Assembly (NCBI GenBank): GCA_030726725.1 | Contig: JANRDC010000025.1 | Coordinates: 1-61,272 of the forward strand | DNA from: Flavobacteriaceae bacterium | GTDB taxonomy: Bacteria; Bacteroidota; Bacteroidia; Flavobacteriales; Flavobacteriaceae | Direction: 5' to 3' | DNA length: 61,272 nucleotides | Part shown: piece by piece, positions 19,055 through 27,823 of the stretch | Numbering within the stretch: the first letter of the stretch is position 1 | How the letters are laid out: every line of letters begins with the position of its first letter | Notes under the pieces: generated by a model | Told to the model about the DNA's origin: nothing | The model's input: only the letters and a program-made list of their open reading frames with translations | The model's database searches: none | Made by a program: the position numbers and the translations under genes

Positions 19055-20047
19055 ATGGCATTTAAATTTTCCAGAGAGCTTAAAACAGGTATTGTAGGTA
19101 TAGGTGGTATATTATTGTTTATTCTGGGATATAGTTATTTAAAATCTTCCCCATTATTTGACAACAGCATGACCTTGTACGCAGTGTACGATCACGTCGG
19201 AGGACTTCAGTCGGGAACTACAGTGAGCATTAATGGATTTCAGGTGGGTCAGGTAAAAGACATTCGTTTTTTAGATGCCTCAGGTAAACTTTTAGTCACC
19301 ATGTCAGTGGATGGTGGATTGGCCTTTAGCAACGAATCGATTGCTGAATTATTCGACACAGGAATCATTGGGGGTAAAGGCATTCAGATATTGCCGAAAG
19401 TGAGCATGCCATACACGCCAGTGAAGTCGGGTGATACTTTGCCCACCCAAGTAAAACCTGGATTGACAGAGCTGTTACAACAACAGATTAACCCCCTTCA
19501 ACTCAAGGTGGAAAGCATGATCGATAACGCGGATTCAGTGATGTTGGGTATTCACCAACTGATGAATCCGGCCACACGCAAAAACCTGCAAGAGTCTATA
19601 GGTGGTTTAAATCAATTGGTAGCTCAACTCAATGAAACTACGGCTTCCATCAATGCTGTTTTAGGGAAACACGGAAACACCCTGGATCGTGGTTTGTCTG
19701 ATTTAGGTCGTTCAGCCAAAAATTTAGCAGCGATTACAGATTCCATCAATAGCCAAGACCTCGGAGAAACCATCAGGCACTTAGGTGCAGCATTGGCAGA
19801 GATCAATGAGGTGCTCGACCAGGTCAATCAAGGAAAAGGGTCATTGGGTCAACTGGCTCAAAATGAAGAATTGTATCAGCATTTGTCTCAGAGCACTGAA
19901 GAATTGGCCTTGCTGTTGCAAGACATGCGTTTAAATCCCAAGCGTTATGTACATCTCTCTGTTTTTGGAAAGAAACAGAAAGCGTATGAAAAACCAAGTG
20001 ATGATCCTGCTCACCAGACTATAGATTCACTAATGAACAAAGAGTAG
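19055..20047 (+). CDS. MlaD/MCE domain lipid-transport protein
   Basis: A 330-aa inner-membrane-anchored periplasmic protein. It has one N-terminal helix (TGIVGIGGILLFILGYSYL), then an MCE domain (about residues 38-115) with GLQSGTTVSINGFQVGQV, and a long, probably helical C-terminal region. MCE proteins form hexameric channels that move phospholipids between membranes in ABC systems. No permease or ATPase (mlaE/mlaF) is adjacent, so those partners must be elsewhere. It lies between the amidase and an Fe-S protein that starts 4 bases after its stop. Confidence 0.9.
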   Translation: MAFKFSRELKTGIVGIGGILLFILGYSYLKSSPLFDNSMTLYAVYDHVGGLQSGTTVSINGFQVGQVKDIRFLDASGKLLVTMSVDGGLAFSNESIAELFDTGIIGGKGIQILPKVSMPYTPVKSGDTLPTQVKPGLTELLQQQINPLQLKVESMIDNADSVMLGIHQLMNPATRKNLQESIGGLNQLVAQLNETTASINAVLGKHGNTLDRGLSDLGRSAKNLAAITDSINSQDLGETIRHLGAALAEINEVLDQVNQGKGSLGQLAQNEELYQHLSQSTEELALLLQDMRLNPKRYVHLSVFGKKQKAYEKPSDDPAHQTIDSLMNKE

Positions 20048-20051
20048 ACTT

Positions 20052-21362
20052 ATGGCTATAGGGTCACAAATCTTATTTGCACTGCTCTTTACACTGGGTG
20101 TAGGTTTGTTTGTGCGCAACATGATTCGGTTGCGACAAACCATTTTTTTAGGACGACCAGCTGAGGTAGGTGATCAACCCAAAAAACGTTGGCAGCAAAT
20201 GATGCGTGTCGCCTTAGGTCAATCAAAAATGGGCGCCCGTTGGGTACCTGCTTTGCTGCATCTGGTGGTCTATGTTGGATTTGTCATCATCAATATTGAA
20301 GTACTTGAAATCGTATTGGACGGATTTTTGGGCACACATCGATTGTTTGCTCAGATGCCGGGATATGGTTTTTTGATCAACACATTTGAGGTATTGGCTT
20401 TGGCAGTGGTGATTGCTGTCGGCCTTTTTTGGGTCAGACGCAACGTGTTACACGTGAAAAGACTCGCTCATGGTGAACTGAATGGTTGGCCGAAAATGGA
20501 CGCCAATCTCATTTTGTACATCGAGTGGTTTTTGATGGGGCTATTTCTATTGATGAATGCTGCTGATAGCCAACTACAAGTTTTGGGTGCAGCGCATTAT
20601 CCTGCAGTAGGCCCTTGGGCCATCAGCAGTAAAATACAACTGCTGATGGCTGATTGGTCTGTTTCAACCTTAGTTGCCGTAGAGCGCATAGCTTGGTGGC
20701 TACATATTGCGGGTATTCTGTTTTTTCTCAATTACTTGTATTACTCCAAACACTTACACATTTTATTGGCTTTTCCCAATACGTATTACGCAAAAATATC
20801 GGCACTGGGTGGCTTGTCCAATAATGCGGATGTACAACGCGAGGTAGCTTTGATGATGGATCCCAGTGCTGTGGTACCCGCATCTGATTCAGGTGTTCCA
20901 CCATCTTTTGGTGCTAAAGACGTGACAGATTTATCTTGGAATTATTTGCTTCAAGCCTATAGCTGTACGGAATGCGGTAGATGTACCAGTGAATGTCCCG
21001 CGCACCAAACTGGTAAAAAATTATCGCCTAGGCGTGTCGTTATGCAAACGCGTGATCGCGCCCAAGAGATTGCGCAACAAAACAAAGACTTAACCGGTGA
21101 ATTAGACCTTTCAGGTGCTTTGCTTTTACACGATCGGATCACCCCCGAGGAACTGTGGGCATGTACTACCTGTAACGCCTGTACCGATGCATGTCCCATA
21201 GGAATTGATCCTTTATCGATCATTATGGAGATGAGGCGGTATTTGGTGATGGAAGAATCTTCAGCCCCACTTGAACTCAACAATATGATGGGGACTATTG
21301 AAAATAATGGAGCCCCCTGGCCATTTTCTCAAATGGACCGAGCTCAATGGATCCAAAAATAA
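20052..21362 (+). CDS. Membrane Fe-S oxidoreductase subunit (HdrE/DsrM-like fused to 2[4Fe-4S])
   Basis: A 436-aa protein in two parts. Residues 1-240 contain about five membrane helices with histidines placed like b-haem ligands in NarI/HdrE-type proteins (H70, H218, H234, H236). Residues 300-385 are a ferredoxin-like domain with two complete CxxCxxCxxxCP clusters: C305/308/311/315 and C371/374/377/381. This build fits a quinone-facing electron-transfer subunit. The next gene encodes a CCG-domain protein, its expected partner, only 4 bases downstream. What they oxidise or reduce is unknown; fatty-acid or thiol/disulfide substrates are possible. It directly follows mlaD. Confidence 0.85.
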   Translation: MAIGSQILFALLFTLGVGLFVRNMIRLRQTIFLGRPAEVGDQPKKRWQQMMRVALGQSKMGARWVPALLHLVVYVGFVIINIEVLEIVLDGFLGTHRLFAQMPGYGFLINTFEVLALAVVIAVGLFWVRRNVLHVKRLAHGELNGWPKMDANLILYIEWFLMGLFLLMNAADSQLQVLGAAHYPAVGPWAISSKIQLLMADWSVSTLVAVERIAWWLHIAGILFFLNYLYYSKHLHILLAFPNTYYAKISALGGLSNNADVQREVALMMDPSAVVPASDSGVPPSFGAKDVTDLSWNYLLQAYSCTECGRCTSECPAHQTGKKLSPRRVVMQTRDRAQEIAQQNKDLTGELDLSGALLLHDRITPEELWACTTCNACTDACPIGIDPLSIIMEMRRYLVMEESSAPLELNNMMGTIENNGAPWPFSQMDRAQWIQK

Positions 21363-21366
21363 ACCT

Positions 21367-22155
21367 ATGCAAACCGATATTCACATACCTACCATGGCTG
21401 AAATTGCCGCCCAGCAAGGCCAAGTTGAGGTTCTTTTTTGGGTGGGATGCGCCGGTAGTTTTGACCAACGCGCCATGCGCATTACCCAGTCTTTTGCAGC
21501 ATTGATGCAAAAAGCCGGGGTGAGATTTGCCATTTTGGGCACTGAGGAGTCTTGTACTGGTGACCCCGCAAAAAGAGCAGGTAATGAGTTTTTATTTCAA
21601 ATGCAAGCCGCAACCAATATTCAAACCCTGGACGGTTACGGCATCAAGAAAATAGTGACCACTTGCCCTCATTGTTTTAATACACTCAAAAATGAATATC
21701 CAAGTTTGGGGGGCAATTACGAGGTAGTACACCACACCCAGATGCTTCAAAGCCTCTTGGATGAAGGAAAGCTAAGCGTTTCAGGTGGTGCCTTTAAGGG
21801 CAAAAAAATCACTTATCACGACGCCTGTTATTTGGGCCGGGCCAACGGTGTGTATGAAGCACCTCGCGCGCTCATCAATCATTTGGAAGCCTCCTTTGTG
21901 GAGATGAAGCGATGCAAGTCCAAAGGACTGTGCTGCGGTGCAGGGGGCGCTCAAATGTTTAAGGAGTCGGAACCAGGAACCGCTGAAATCAACCATGTTC
22001 GGGCTGCAGAGGCCATAGATACCCAAGCGACGATTATTGCGGCTGCATGTCCATTTTGCAACACGATGATGACTGATGGGGTCAAGCAAAAAAACAAAGA
22101 TGCTGAAGTCAGTGTATTGGATTTAGCAGAGATTATTCATCAAGCACAATCATAA
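21367..22155 (+). CDS. CCG-domain (Fe-S)-binding protein, HdrB/HdrD-like
   Basis: A 262-aa soluble protein with two cysteine-rich CCG modules. Module 1: WVGCAGSF, then ESCTGDPAKRAGNE (one Cys where HdrB-type proteins usually have two), then TTCPHCFN. Module 2: HDACYLGR, LCCGAGGAQMF and AACPFCNT. In heterodisulfide reductases such modules hold unusual Fe-S clusters that cleave disulfides. ATG 21367 is preferred; the reading from 21298 overlaps the upstream gene by 65 bases. It acts almost certainly with the preceding membrane Fe-S subunit. Confidence 0.88.
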   Translation: MQTDIHIPTMAEIAAQQGQVEVLFWVGCAGSFDQRAMRITQSFAALMQKAGVRFAILGTEESCTGDPAKRAGNEFLFQMQAATNIQTLDGYGIKKIVTTCPHCFNTLKNEYPSLGGNYEVVHHTQMLQSLLDEGKLSVSGGAFKGKKITYHDACYLGRANGVYEAPRALINHLEASFVEMKRCKSKGLCCGAGGAQMFKESEPGTAEINHVRAAEAIDTQATIIAAACPFCNTMMTDGVKQKNKDAEVSVLDLAEIIHQAQS

Positions 22156-22158
22156 CCC

Positions 22159-22641
22159 ATGTTGGTCCCATTTGAAACCCTTCCAGAACATGCCCGTATC
22201 TGGATTTATCAATCCAATCGCACATTAAGCGAGTTGGAGTATGCGTCAATCTCTGAATCGATTGCTGAATTTTTAGCACAATGGAAAGCACATGGACAAG
22301 ATTTAGTGGCTGGATTTCAAATGCCTTACCACAGATTTATCGTCATAGGGCTTGATTCAGAACAAGCTGCAGCTTCAGGTTGTTCCATTGACGCTCAAGT
22401 TCATCTGATTCAGTCACTGGAACAGCAGTATGACATCACCTTGCTGGACCGTATGAATGTTTCCTTTAAAAGCGGCGAATACATAGCTTACAAGCCACTC
22501 AAGGATTTTAAAAAAATGGTGAAGGACAAATCAGTAACTGCACAGACCATCGTGTTTAATAATTTGGTCAATACCAAAATCGAGTTTGACACTTCTTGGG
22601 AAGTACCCGCTCAGGACAGTTGGCATAAACATATGTTTTGA
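22159..22641 (+). CDS. Conserved protein of unknown function (160 aa)
   Basis: I recognise this as a Bacteroidota-restricted type of protein whose homologues are sometimes labelled ABC transporter ATPase. No Walker A, Walker B or ABC signature is present here, so that name would be misleading. It is soluble with no signal peptide, and has mixed helix/strand character, the stretch FQMPYHRFIVIGLD and a basic patch LKDFKKMVKDK. It lies 3 bases after the CCG gene, and its TGA overlaps the GH3 ATG by one base, so it is in the middle of an operon and may serve the Fe-S pair. Confidence 0.8.
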   Translation: MLVPFETLPEHARIWIYQSNRTLSELEYASISESIAEFLAQWKAHGQDLVAGFQMPYHRFIVIGLDSEQAAASGCSIDAQVHLIQSLEQQYDITLLDRMNVSFKSGEYIAYKPLKDFKKMVKDKSVTAQTIVFNNLVNTKIEFDTSWEVPAQDSWHKHMF

Positions 22642-24233
22642 TGAGGAATTTCCTGTTTTTTATCGCTTTGTTCTCCAGCCTGTTGATGCAAGCCCAAACC
22701 TGGGTGGATGAAACCTATCGACAAATGACCTTGGATGAAAAATTAGGTCAGCTTTTTATGGTGGGAATGACTACTTCGGATTCAGAAGACTTGTTAAACC
22801 GCCAATTATCAGAGATTCAGAAATATCGGGTAGGAGGAGTAGCTTTTTTAGCGGGTAGCCCTGAGGTTCAAATCGAGTTGACCAACCGCATTCAAGCTAA
22901 TGCAGCAGTAGGTGTCATGATCGCTATGGATGCAGAATGGGGAGTGGCTATGCGTTTCAAGTCTTTAGAGCCATTTCCTTGGGCCATGGCTATGGGCGGT
23001 TTATCAGATGTATCATGGACGCGAGAATTGGGCAGAAGAGTAGGTCGTGATCTTGAAATGATAGGCGTTCACATGAATTTTGCTCCAGTAGCGGACATCA
23101 ATGTTCATCCTTTAAACCCAATTATTGGCAATCGCTCGTTCGGTTCATCGCCCCAAAGGGTGTTGGATCACGCCAATGCTTATGCGTTAGGACTAGCAGA
23201 TTCAGGTGTTTTATCCTGTGCAAAACATTTTCCGGGTCATGGAGACACCGCTCAAGATTCACACAAGACTTTGCCCCAAGTGGCTCATGAGCGCCAAAGA
23301 TTAGACGAAATAGAGCTTTTCCCTTATCAAGCACCTCTGCTAGATCAGGTAGATGCTGTGATGGTAGCTCACTTGGATGTTCCAGCCTTAACCGGACAAC
23401 CAGGACAACCTTCAAGTCTCTCCAAGAAAGTAGTCTCTGATCTTTTGATCGATCAGTTGGGTTTTAGTGGTCTGGTGATTACTGATGCTTTAAACATGAA
23501 GGGAGTTAGCCAGGCCATGGATCCTGGTCAAGTTGCCTTAGACGCTTTTTTAGCGGGCAATGACCTACTGCTGATCCCTGTTGATTTAGCAGCCGGGATA
23601 CAAGCATTGAAGCGAGCGTTCACCCATGGACAAATCTCAGAAGAGCGTTTGGCTCATTCGGTAAAGAAAATATTGGCCTATAAACACAGACTTGGATTGC
23701 ACCATAAGCCTGCTGCGATCGATCACCAGCAGGTGTTGACTTATCTCCAGGCAAATCCCCATAGCGATTGGATTCAACAGTTGTATGCTCAGTTGCCTAC
23801 CCAAGAAAAGCCGGGGACTTTATCATTGGATTCATCCGCGAAAGTAGGCTATGCGACTTTTGGCACAGGGGATGCAAGCACTTACGAAAAAACCATGAAC
23901 GCCCGGGGAGCTACCCCCTTTAAGCCTGGTGTCAATTACGATGCCGTTGTGGTCAGTGTTCATGTCCCAGATGCCAGTCCGTATACGTCTTACCGCTTAA
24001 ACGCTGAATCTTTGGCGGCTATTGAGCAAATAAAAAAGCGATATCCCCAGCGGTATGCCCTGGTATTTGGTTCTCCTTATGCATTGACTCAGCTTGGAGG
24101 TCCTGACCAATGGACCCAACGCTGGGTGATGTACTTGAACAAACCCAGTCTGCAATCGCTTTCAACAAAAGTATTGTCGGGGCAGCTTTTGAATGACAAC
24201 AGATTACCCACAAAAAAAACTGCTGAACGATGA
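22641..24233 (+). CDS. Glycoside hydrolase family 3, beta-N-acetylhexosaminidase-like
   Basis: A 530-aa exported GH3 enzyme. It has signal peptide MRNFLFFIALFSSLLMQAQ and a TIM barrel to about residue 350. The catalytic loop KHFPGHGDTAQDSHKTLP (195-212) is the His/Asp loop of NagZ-type enzymes, and the nucleophile Asp282 sits in LVITDALNMKG. It probably removes GlcNAc from murein or chitin fragments in the periplasm. A smaller C-terminal domain follows; the much longer Bacteroidota forms that also carry a beta-lactamase-like domain are not seen here. ATG 22641 is used; the reading one codon earlier starts with TTG. Its end overlaps the bshA start (ATGA). Confidence 0.93.
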   Translation: MRNFLFFIALFSSLLMQAQTWVDETYRQMTLDEKLGQLFMVGMTTSDSEDLLNRQLSEIQKYRVGGVAFLAGSPEVQIELTNRIQANAAVGVMIAMDAEWGVAMRFKSLEPFPWAMAMGGLSDVSWTRELGRRVGRDLEMIGVHMNFAPVADINVHPLNPIIGNRSFGSSPQRVLDHANAYALGLADSGVLSCAKHFPGHGDTAQDSHKTLPQVAHERQRLDEIELFPYQAPLLDQVDAVMVAHLDVPALTGQPGQPSSLSKKVVSDLLIDQLGFSGLVITDALNMKGVSQAMDPGQVALDAFLAGNDLLLIPVDLAAGIQALKRAFTHGQISEERLAHSVKKILAYKHRLGLHHKPAAIDHQQVLTYLQANPHSDWIQQLYAQLPTQEKPGTLSLDSSAKVGYATFGTGDASTYEKTMNARGATPFKPGVNYDAVVVSVHVPDASPYTSYRLNAESLAAIEQIKKRYPQRYALVFGSPYALTQLGGPDQWTQRWVMYLNKPSLQSLSTKVLSGQLLNDNRLPTKKTAER

Positions 24234-25357
24234 AAATAGGTATTGTTTGTTATCCAACCTTTGGTGGAAGTGGAGTAGTGGCTACTGAATTGGGAATAGC
24301 ATTGGCCAATAGGGGACACGAAATACACTTCATCACCTACAAACAACCTGTTCGACTGGCGCTGTTAAATCAGCATATTCATTTTCACGAGGTACACGTC
24401 CCGGAATACCCGTTATTTCACTATCAGCCTTACGAACTTGCCCTGTCTTCAAAACTTGTAGATACTGTGCTGGCGCATGACATTGAATTGCTGCATGTGC
24501 ACTACGCGATTCCGCATGCCTATGCGGGATATATGGCCCAGCAGATGCTCCGGGAACACGGAAAAAATATTCCGATGGTCACCACCTTACACGGAACGGA
24601 CATCACTTTGGTGGGACAACACCCTTTCTACAAACCTGCGGTGCAGTTCAGCATCAATCAGTCCAATGTAGTTACTTCAGTTTCAGCAGATTTAAAGAAA
24701 AAAACCAACGAATTGTTTCAACTGGACAAAGAGATCAGTGTGGTGCCCAACTTTATCGATGCCTCAAAATATGTGTTTCCACCGGCTGATTGTCAACGCA
24801 CTTTGATCGCTAAGGATACAGAGCGCGTGGTGACCCATATTTCCAACTTCAGGAAGGTAAAACGCATCCCGGATGTGATCGAAATTTTTGACCGCATACA
24901 ACAACAAATTCCAGCCAAGTTAATGATGGTGGGGGATGGGCCAGAGCGCGAACACGCAGAACGACTTTGCGAGGAAAAAGGGATACAGGACCGCGTAGTT
25001 TTCCTGGGTAATTCCAACGAAATCGATCGAATTCTCTGCTTTTCAGATTTGTTTTTGTTGCCTTCTGTTTCTGAAAGTTTTGGATTGGCAGCCCTGGAAG
25101 CCATGATCAATCGAACTCCAGTGGTATCCAGCGATACTGGGGGGATACCTGAAGTAAATATCCATGGGGTGACCGGATTTTTGAGTCCGGTTCGCGATGT
25201 AGAAGCCATGGCTAAACACAGTATTTACTTGCTTTCCGACGATGAGCGTTTGGAAAAGTTTAAGGCCCAAGCATATGCCCAGGCCTTAAATTTTGATATT
25301 CAGAAAATAGTACCCCAGTACGAAGCTGTTTACGCTTGTGCTATGGCTTCGGTCTAG
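24230..25357 (+). CDS. bshA: N-acetyl-alpha-D-glucosaminyl L-malate synthase BshA
   Basis: A 375-aa GT4 glycosyltransferase for the first step of bacillithiol synthesis: UDP-GlcNAc + L-malate to GlcNAc-malate. Family marks are the N-terminus KIGIVCYPTFGGSGVVATEL, HVHYAIPHAYAGY, TTLHGTDITLVG, VPNFIDASKY, and the donor-binding SVSESFGLAALEAMINRTPV. All are present and the length is standard. It overlaps the GH3 stop by 4 bases. bshB1 is far away at 56863, and bshC is not in the window. The stop directly abuts the stop of the converging ugd gene. Confidence 0.96.
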   Translation: MKIGIVCYPTFGGSGVVATELGIALANRGHEIHFITYKQPVRLALLNQHIHFHEVHVPEYPLFHYQPYELALSSKLVDTVLAHDIELLHVHYAIPHAYAGYMAQQMLREHGKNIPMVTTLHGTDITLVGQHPFYKPAVQFSINQSNVVTSVSADLKKKTNELFQLDKEISVVPNFIDASKYVFPPADCQRTLIAKDTERVVTHISNFRKVKRIPDVIEIFDRIQQQIPAKLMMVGDGPEREHAERLCEEKGIQDRVVFLGNSNEIDRILCFSDLFLLPSVSESFGLAALEAMINRTPVVSSDTGGIPEVNIHGVTGFLSPVRDVEAMAKHSIYLLSDDERLEKFKAQAYAQALNFDIQKIVPQYEAVYACAMASV

Positions 25358-26686
25358 TTATTTTTTTCCTATTTGGTAATATGAGAAGCCCATTTTGGTG
25401 AGCACTTTTTCGTTGTACTGATTTCTACCATCAAAAATGACTGGCTCTTTCAGTGATTCTTTGATTTGCTCAAAATCAGGAGATCTAAAGGTTTTCCACT
25501 CAGTGAGTAAAATGAGGGCGTCTGCTCCGTGAACCGCTTCGTATTTTTGATCCACGTAAGAAACCCCGGCCATATCTTTAAGGTAGTGCTCTTTGGCTTC
25601 TTTCATAGCTTTCGGGTCAAATGCCGTGACTGATGCTCCCCTTTTGACGAGCTCTTGAATGATGTAGATCGCGGGCGCCTCACGCATATCATCAGTCTCT
25701 GGCTTAAAGGCCAATCCCCACACTGCAAAACGTTTGCCGCTCAAATCTTCTCCAAAATGCGACACTACCTTTTGAGCGATGCGCAATTTTTGTTGATCGT
25801 TTACTAGCTCTACCGCTTGGATAATCTGAGGCTCGTAACCGTAAGAAAGGGCTGTTTTTTGCAACGCTTTGACATCCTTGGGGAAACAAGATCCTCCATA
25901 TCCGCAACCGGGGTAGATGAAACTGTATCCGATTCTGCTGTCAGAACCGATACCGACGCGAACTTTGTTCACGTCTGCGCCTACCAACTCGCAGATATTG
26001 GCCACTTCGTTCATAAAAGAGATTTTGGTAGCGAGCATGGCGTTAGCTACGTACTTGGTCATTTCTGCAGAGCGAACATCCATGGTGATCATTCGGTCCA
26101 TATTGGTTCGAAAGAAGGGGGCATAGAGCTCTTTCATCACTTCTAAGGCCTCAGGGTCATCACCGCCGATCACAACGCGATCTGGCTTCATAAAGTCGGC
26201 AATAGCATCGCCTTCCTTTAAAAATTCAGGGTTGGAAAGCACGTGGAAGTCGATGCTTAGTCCGCGTTTGTCCAAAGCGGCCTGAATGGTCTGACGCACT
26301 TGGTCCGCGGTACCCACGGGCACTGTTGATTTGTCCACCACCAACAAAGGTCGCGTCATGTGGTCTCCAATCGTTTGGGCCACTTGCAATACATACTTTA
26401 AATCCGCAGAACCATCCTCACCCATAGGCGTTCCTACAGCGATAAAGGCGATATCAGTATCGTGTAGCTTGCTCGCTAGATCCGTGGAAAAGGTCAGGTT
26501 TCCATTGGCCGTATTGCGCAACACCATGGCTTCTAATCCAGGTTCATATATGGGGATAATTCCTTTTTTAAGTCCTTCAATTTTCTTTTGATCCACATCG
26601 ATGCAGCAAACCGTATTGCCCATTTCAGCAAAACAAGTTCCGCTGACCAGCCCTACATAGCCAGTTCCGACTACAGTTATTTTCAT
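25358..26686 (-). CDS. ugd: UDP-glucose 6-dehydrogenase
   Basis: A 442-aa NAD-dependent enzyme oxidising UDP-glucose to UDP-glucuronate. It has the N-terminal Rossmann motif [19 protein letters not shown], the catalytic Cys in [18 protein letters not shown], and the C-terminal UDP-binding domain with [16 protein letters not shown]. Length fits the family. Its start overlaps the end of the epimerase gene by 4 bases (ATGA), so both are made from one leftward transcript. Confidence 0.97.
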   Translation of the reverse strand: MKITVVGTGYVGLVSGTCFAEMGNTVCCIDVDQKKIEGLKKGIIPIYEPGLEAMVLRNTANGNLTFSTDLASKLHDTDIAFIAVGTPMGEDGSADLKYVLQVAQTIGDHMTRPLLVVDKSTVPVGTADQVRQTIQAALDKRGLSIDFHVLSNPEFLKEGDAIADFMKPDRVVIGGDDPEALEVMKELYAPFFRTNMDRMITMDVRSAEMTKYVANAMLATKISFMNEVANICELVGADVNKVRVGIGSDSRIGYSFIYPGCGYGGSCFPKDVKALQKTALSYGYEPQIIQAVELVNDQQKLRIAQKVVSHFGEDLSGKRFAVWGLAFKPETDDMREAPAIYIIQELVKRGASVTAFDPKAMKEAKEHYLKDMAGVSYVDQKYEAVHGADALILLTEWKTFRSPDFEQIKESLKEPVIFDGRNQYNEKVLTKMGFSYYQIGKK

Positions 26687-27708
26687 AGGTTTTTGTTTTT
26701 TTGTGTATAGACTTGGTACCAGTCTACAAAGGCCGCAATTCCTTGTGCCAGCGGTGTATTTGGTTGGTATTGATAGTCATTCATCAGCGGGGTGGTGTCA
26801 GCCCAGGTGCGCACCACATCTCCGGGTTGCATAGGCTGGTAGTCCTTAATCGCTTTTTGCTGCATTTGTGCCTCCAGCAATTCAATAAAATCAGCTAGTG
26901 AGACAGGATGATTATTTCCTATGTTGTACAAGGCATATTTATCTCGTTGGGGAACATCAGCAGGATTTTTGACCAGCGTTGCACACACGCCACGGGCAAT
27001 ATCGCCCACATAGGTGAAATCGCGTTCCATATTTCCATGGTTAAATACGGCAATGGGTTGTTGGTGTTTGATCGCCTTGGCAAATAACATAGGCGCCATA
27101 TCTGGACGCCCCCAGGGTCCATAAACGGTGAAAAACCTAAGACCAGTGGTATACATGCCAAATAAATGCGCATAGGTATAGGCCATCAACTCATTGCTCT
27201 TTTTGGTTGCTGCGTACAAACTGATCGGTTGATCGACGCGTGCATCAGTAGAAAACGGCACTTGATCGCTCATGCCGTATACGCTTGAGCTACTGGCATA
27301 TACCAGATGTTGTATGTGGTTGTGGCGGCAAGCTTCCAGTATATTGAGAAAACCTACCAAATTGCTTTGGGCATACACCGTAGGGTTTTCCAGGCTATAA
27401 CGAACACCTGCTTGAGCGGCCAGATGACAGACTGCATCAAACTGGTGCTGGGCAAATACGGCGTTTACTTGTTCCTGGACTTCAATGCGCACCAAAGCAA
27501 AACTGAATCCCTCTTTTCCTGAATAATATTTTCCCGATTCAAAGGACTGGTCATCAACACCGAGTTCCCCCAAACGGTCCTTCTTGAGCTGTGGATCGTA
27601 GTAATCGTTTAAATCATCGATACCCACCACCTCAACGCCTTGTTCTATCAAGGCTTTGGCTACAAAAAATCCAATAAATCCGGCAGCTCCGGTGAGGAGT
27701 ACTTTCAT
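26683..27708 (-). CDS. NAD-dependent epimerase, UDP-glucuronate 4-epimerase-like
   Basis: A 341-aa extended short-chain dehydrogenase/reductase. It has the NAD motif [17 protein letters not shown], the catalytic Tyr-Lys pair in [19 protein letters not shown] with the catalytic Ser/Thr position, and [18 protein letters not shown], typical of the UDP-GlcA 4-epimerase branch. With ugd it gives a route UDP-Glc to UDP-GlcA to UDP-GalA for LPS or exopolysaccharide (inferred). The ATG at 27708 gives the normal N-terminus; the extension to 27756 would run through the promoter. Confidence 0.92.
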   Translation of the reverse strand: MKVLLTGAAGFIGFFVAKALIEQGVEVVGIDDLNDYYDPQLKKDRLGELGVDDQSFESGKYYSGKEGFSFALVRIEVQEQVNAVFAQHQFDAVCHLAAQAGVRYSLENPTVYAQSNLVGFLNILEACRHNHIQHLVYASSSSVYGMSDQVPFSTDARVDQPISLYAATKKSNELMAYTYAHLFGMYTTGLRFFTVYGPWGRPDMAPMLFAKAIKHQQPIAVFNHGNMERDFTYVGDIARGVCATLVKNPADVPQRDKYALYNIGNNHPVSLADFIELLEAQMQQKAIKDYQPMQPGDVVRTWADTTPLMNDYQYQPNTPLAQGIAAFVDWYQVYTQKNKNL

Positions 27709-27726
27709 GAATACGCTGAATTTGGG

Positions 27727-27756
27727 CAAAAATACAACCTTCTGTGCAGAATCCAA
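27727..27756 (-). promoter_or_regulatory. Promoter of the epimerase-ugd operon
   Basis: The minus strand reads TTG (27754-27756), 19 bases, TATTTTTG (27727-27734). Both elements and the spacing fit the consensus. The -7 box is 18 bases before the epimerase ATG. Confidence 0.62.
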
Positions 27757-27823
27757 CCGCTTGGTGACTTAAGTGTCAAAGCCAGATTAGTAGTTGAGCG
27801 ATTAATTGAAGAAATCCAATTGA

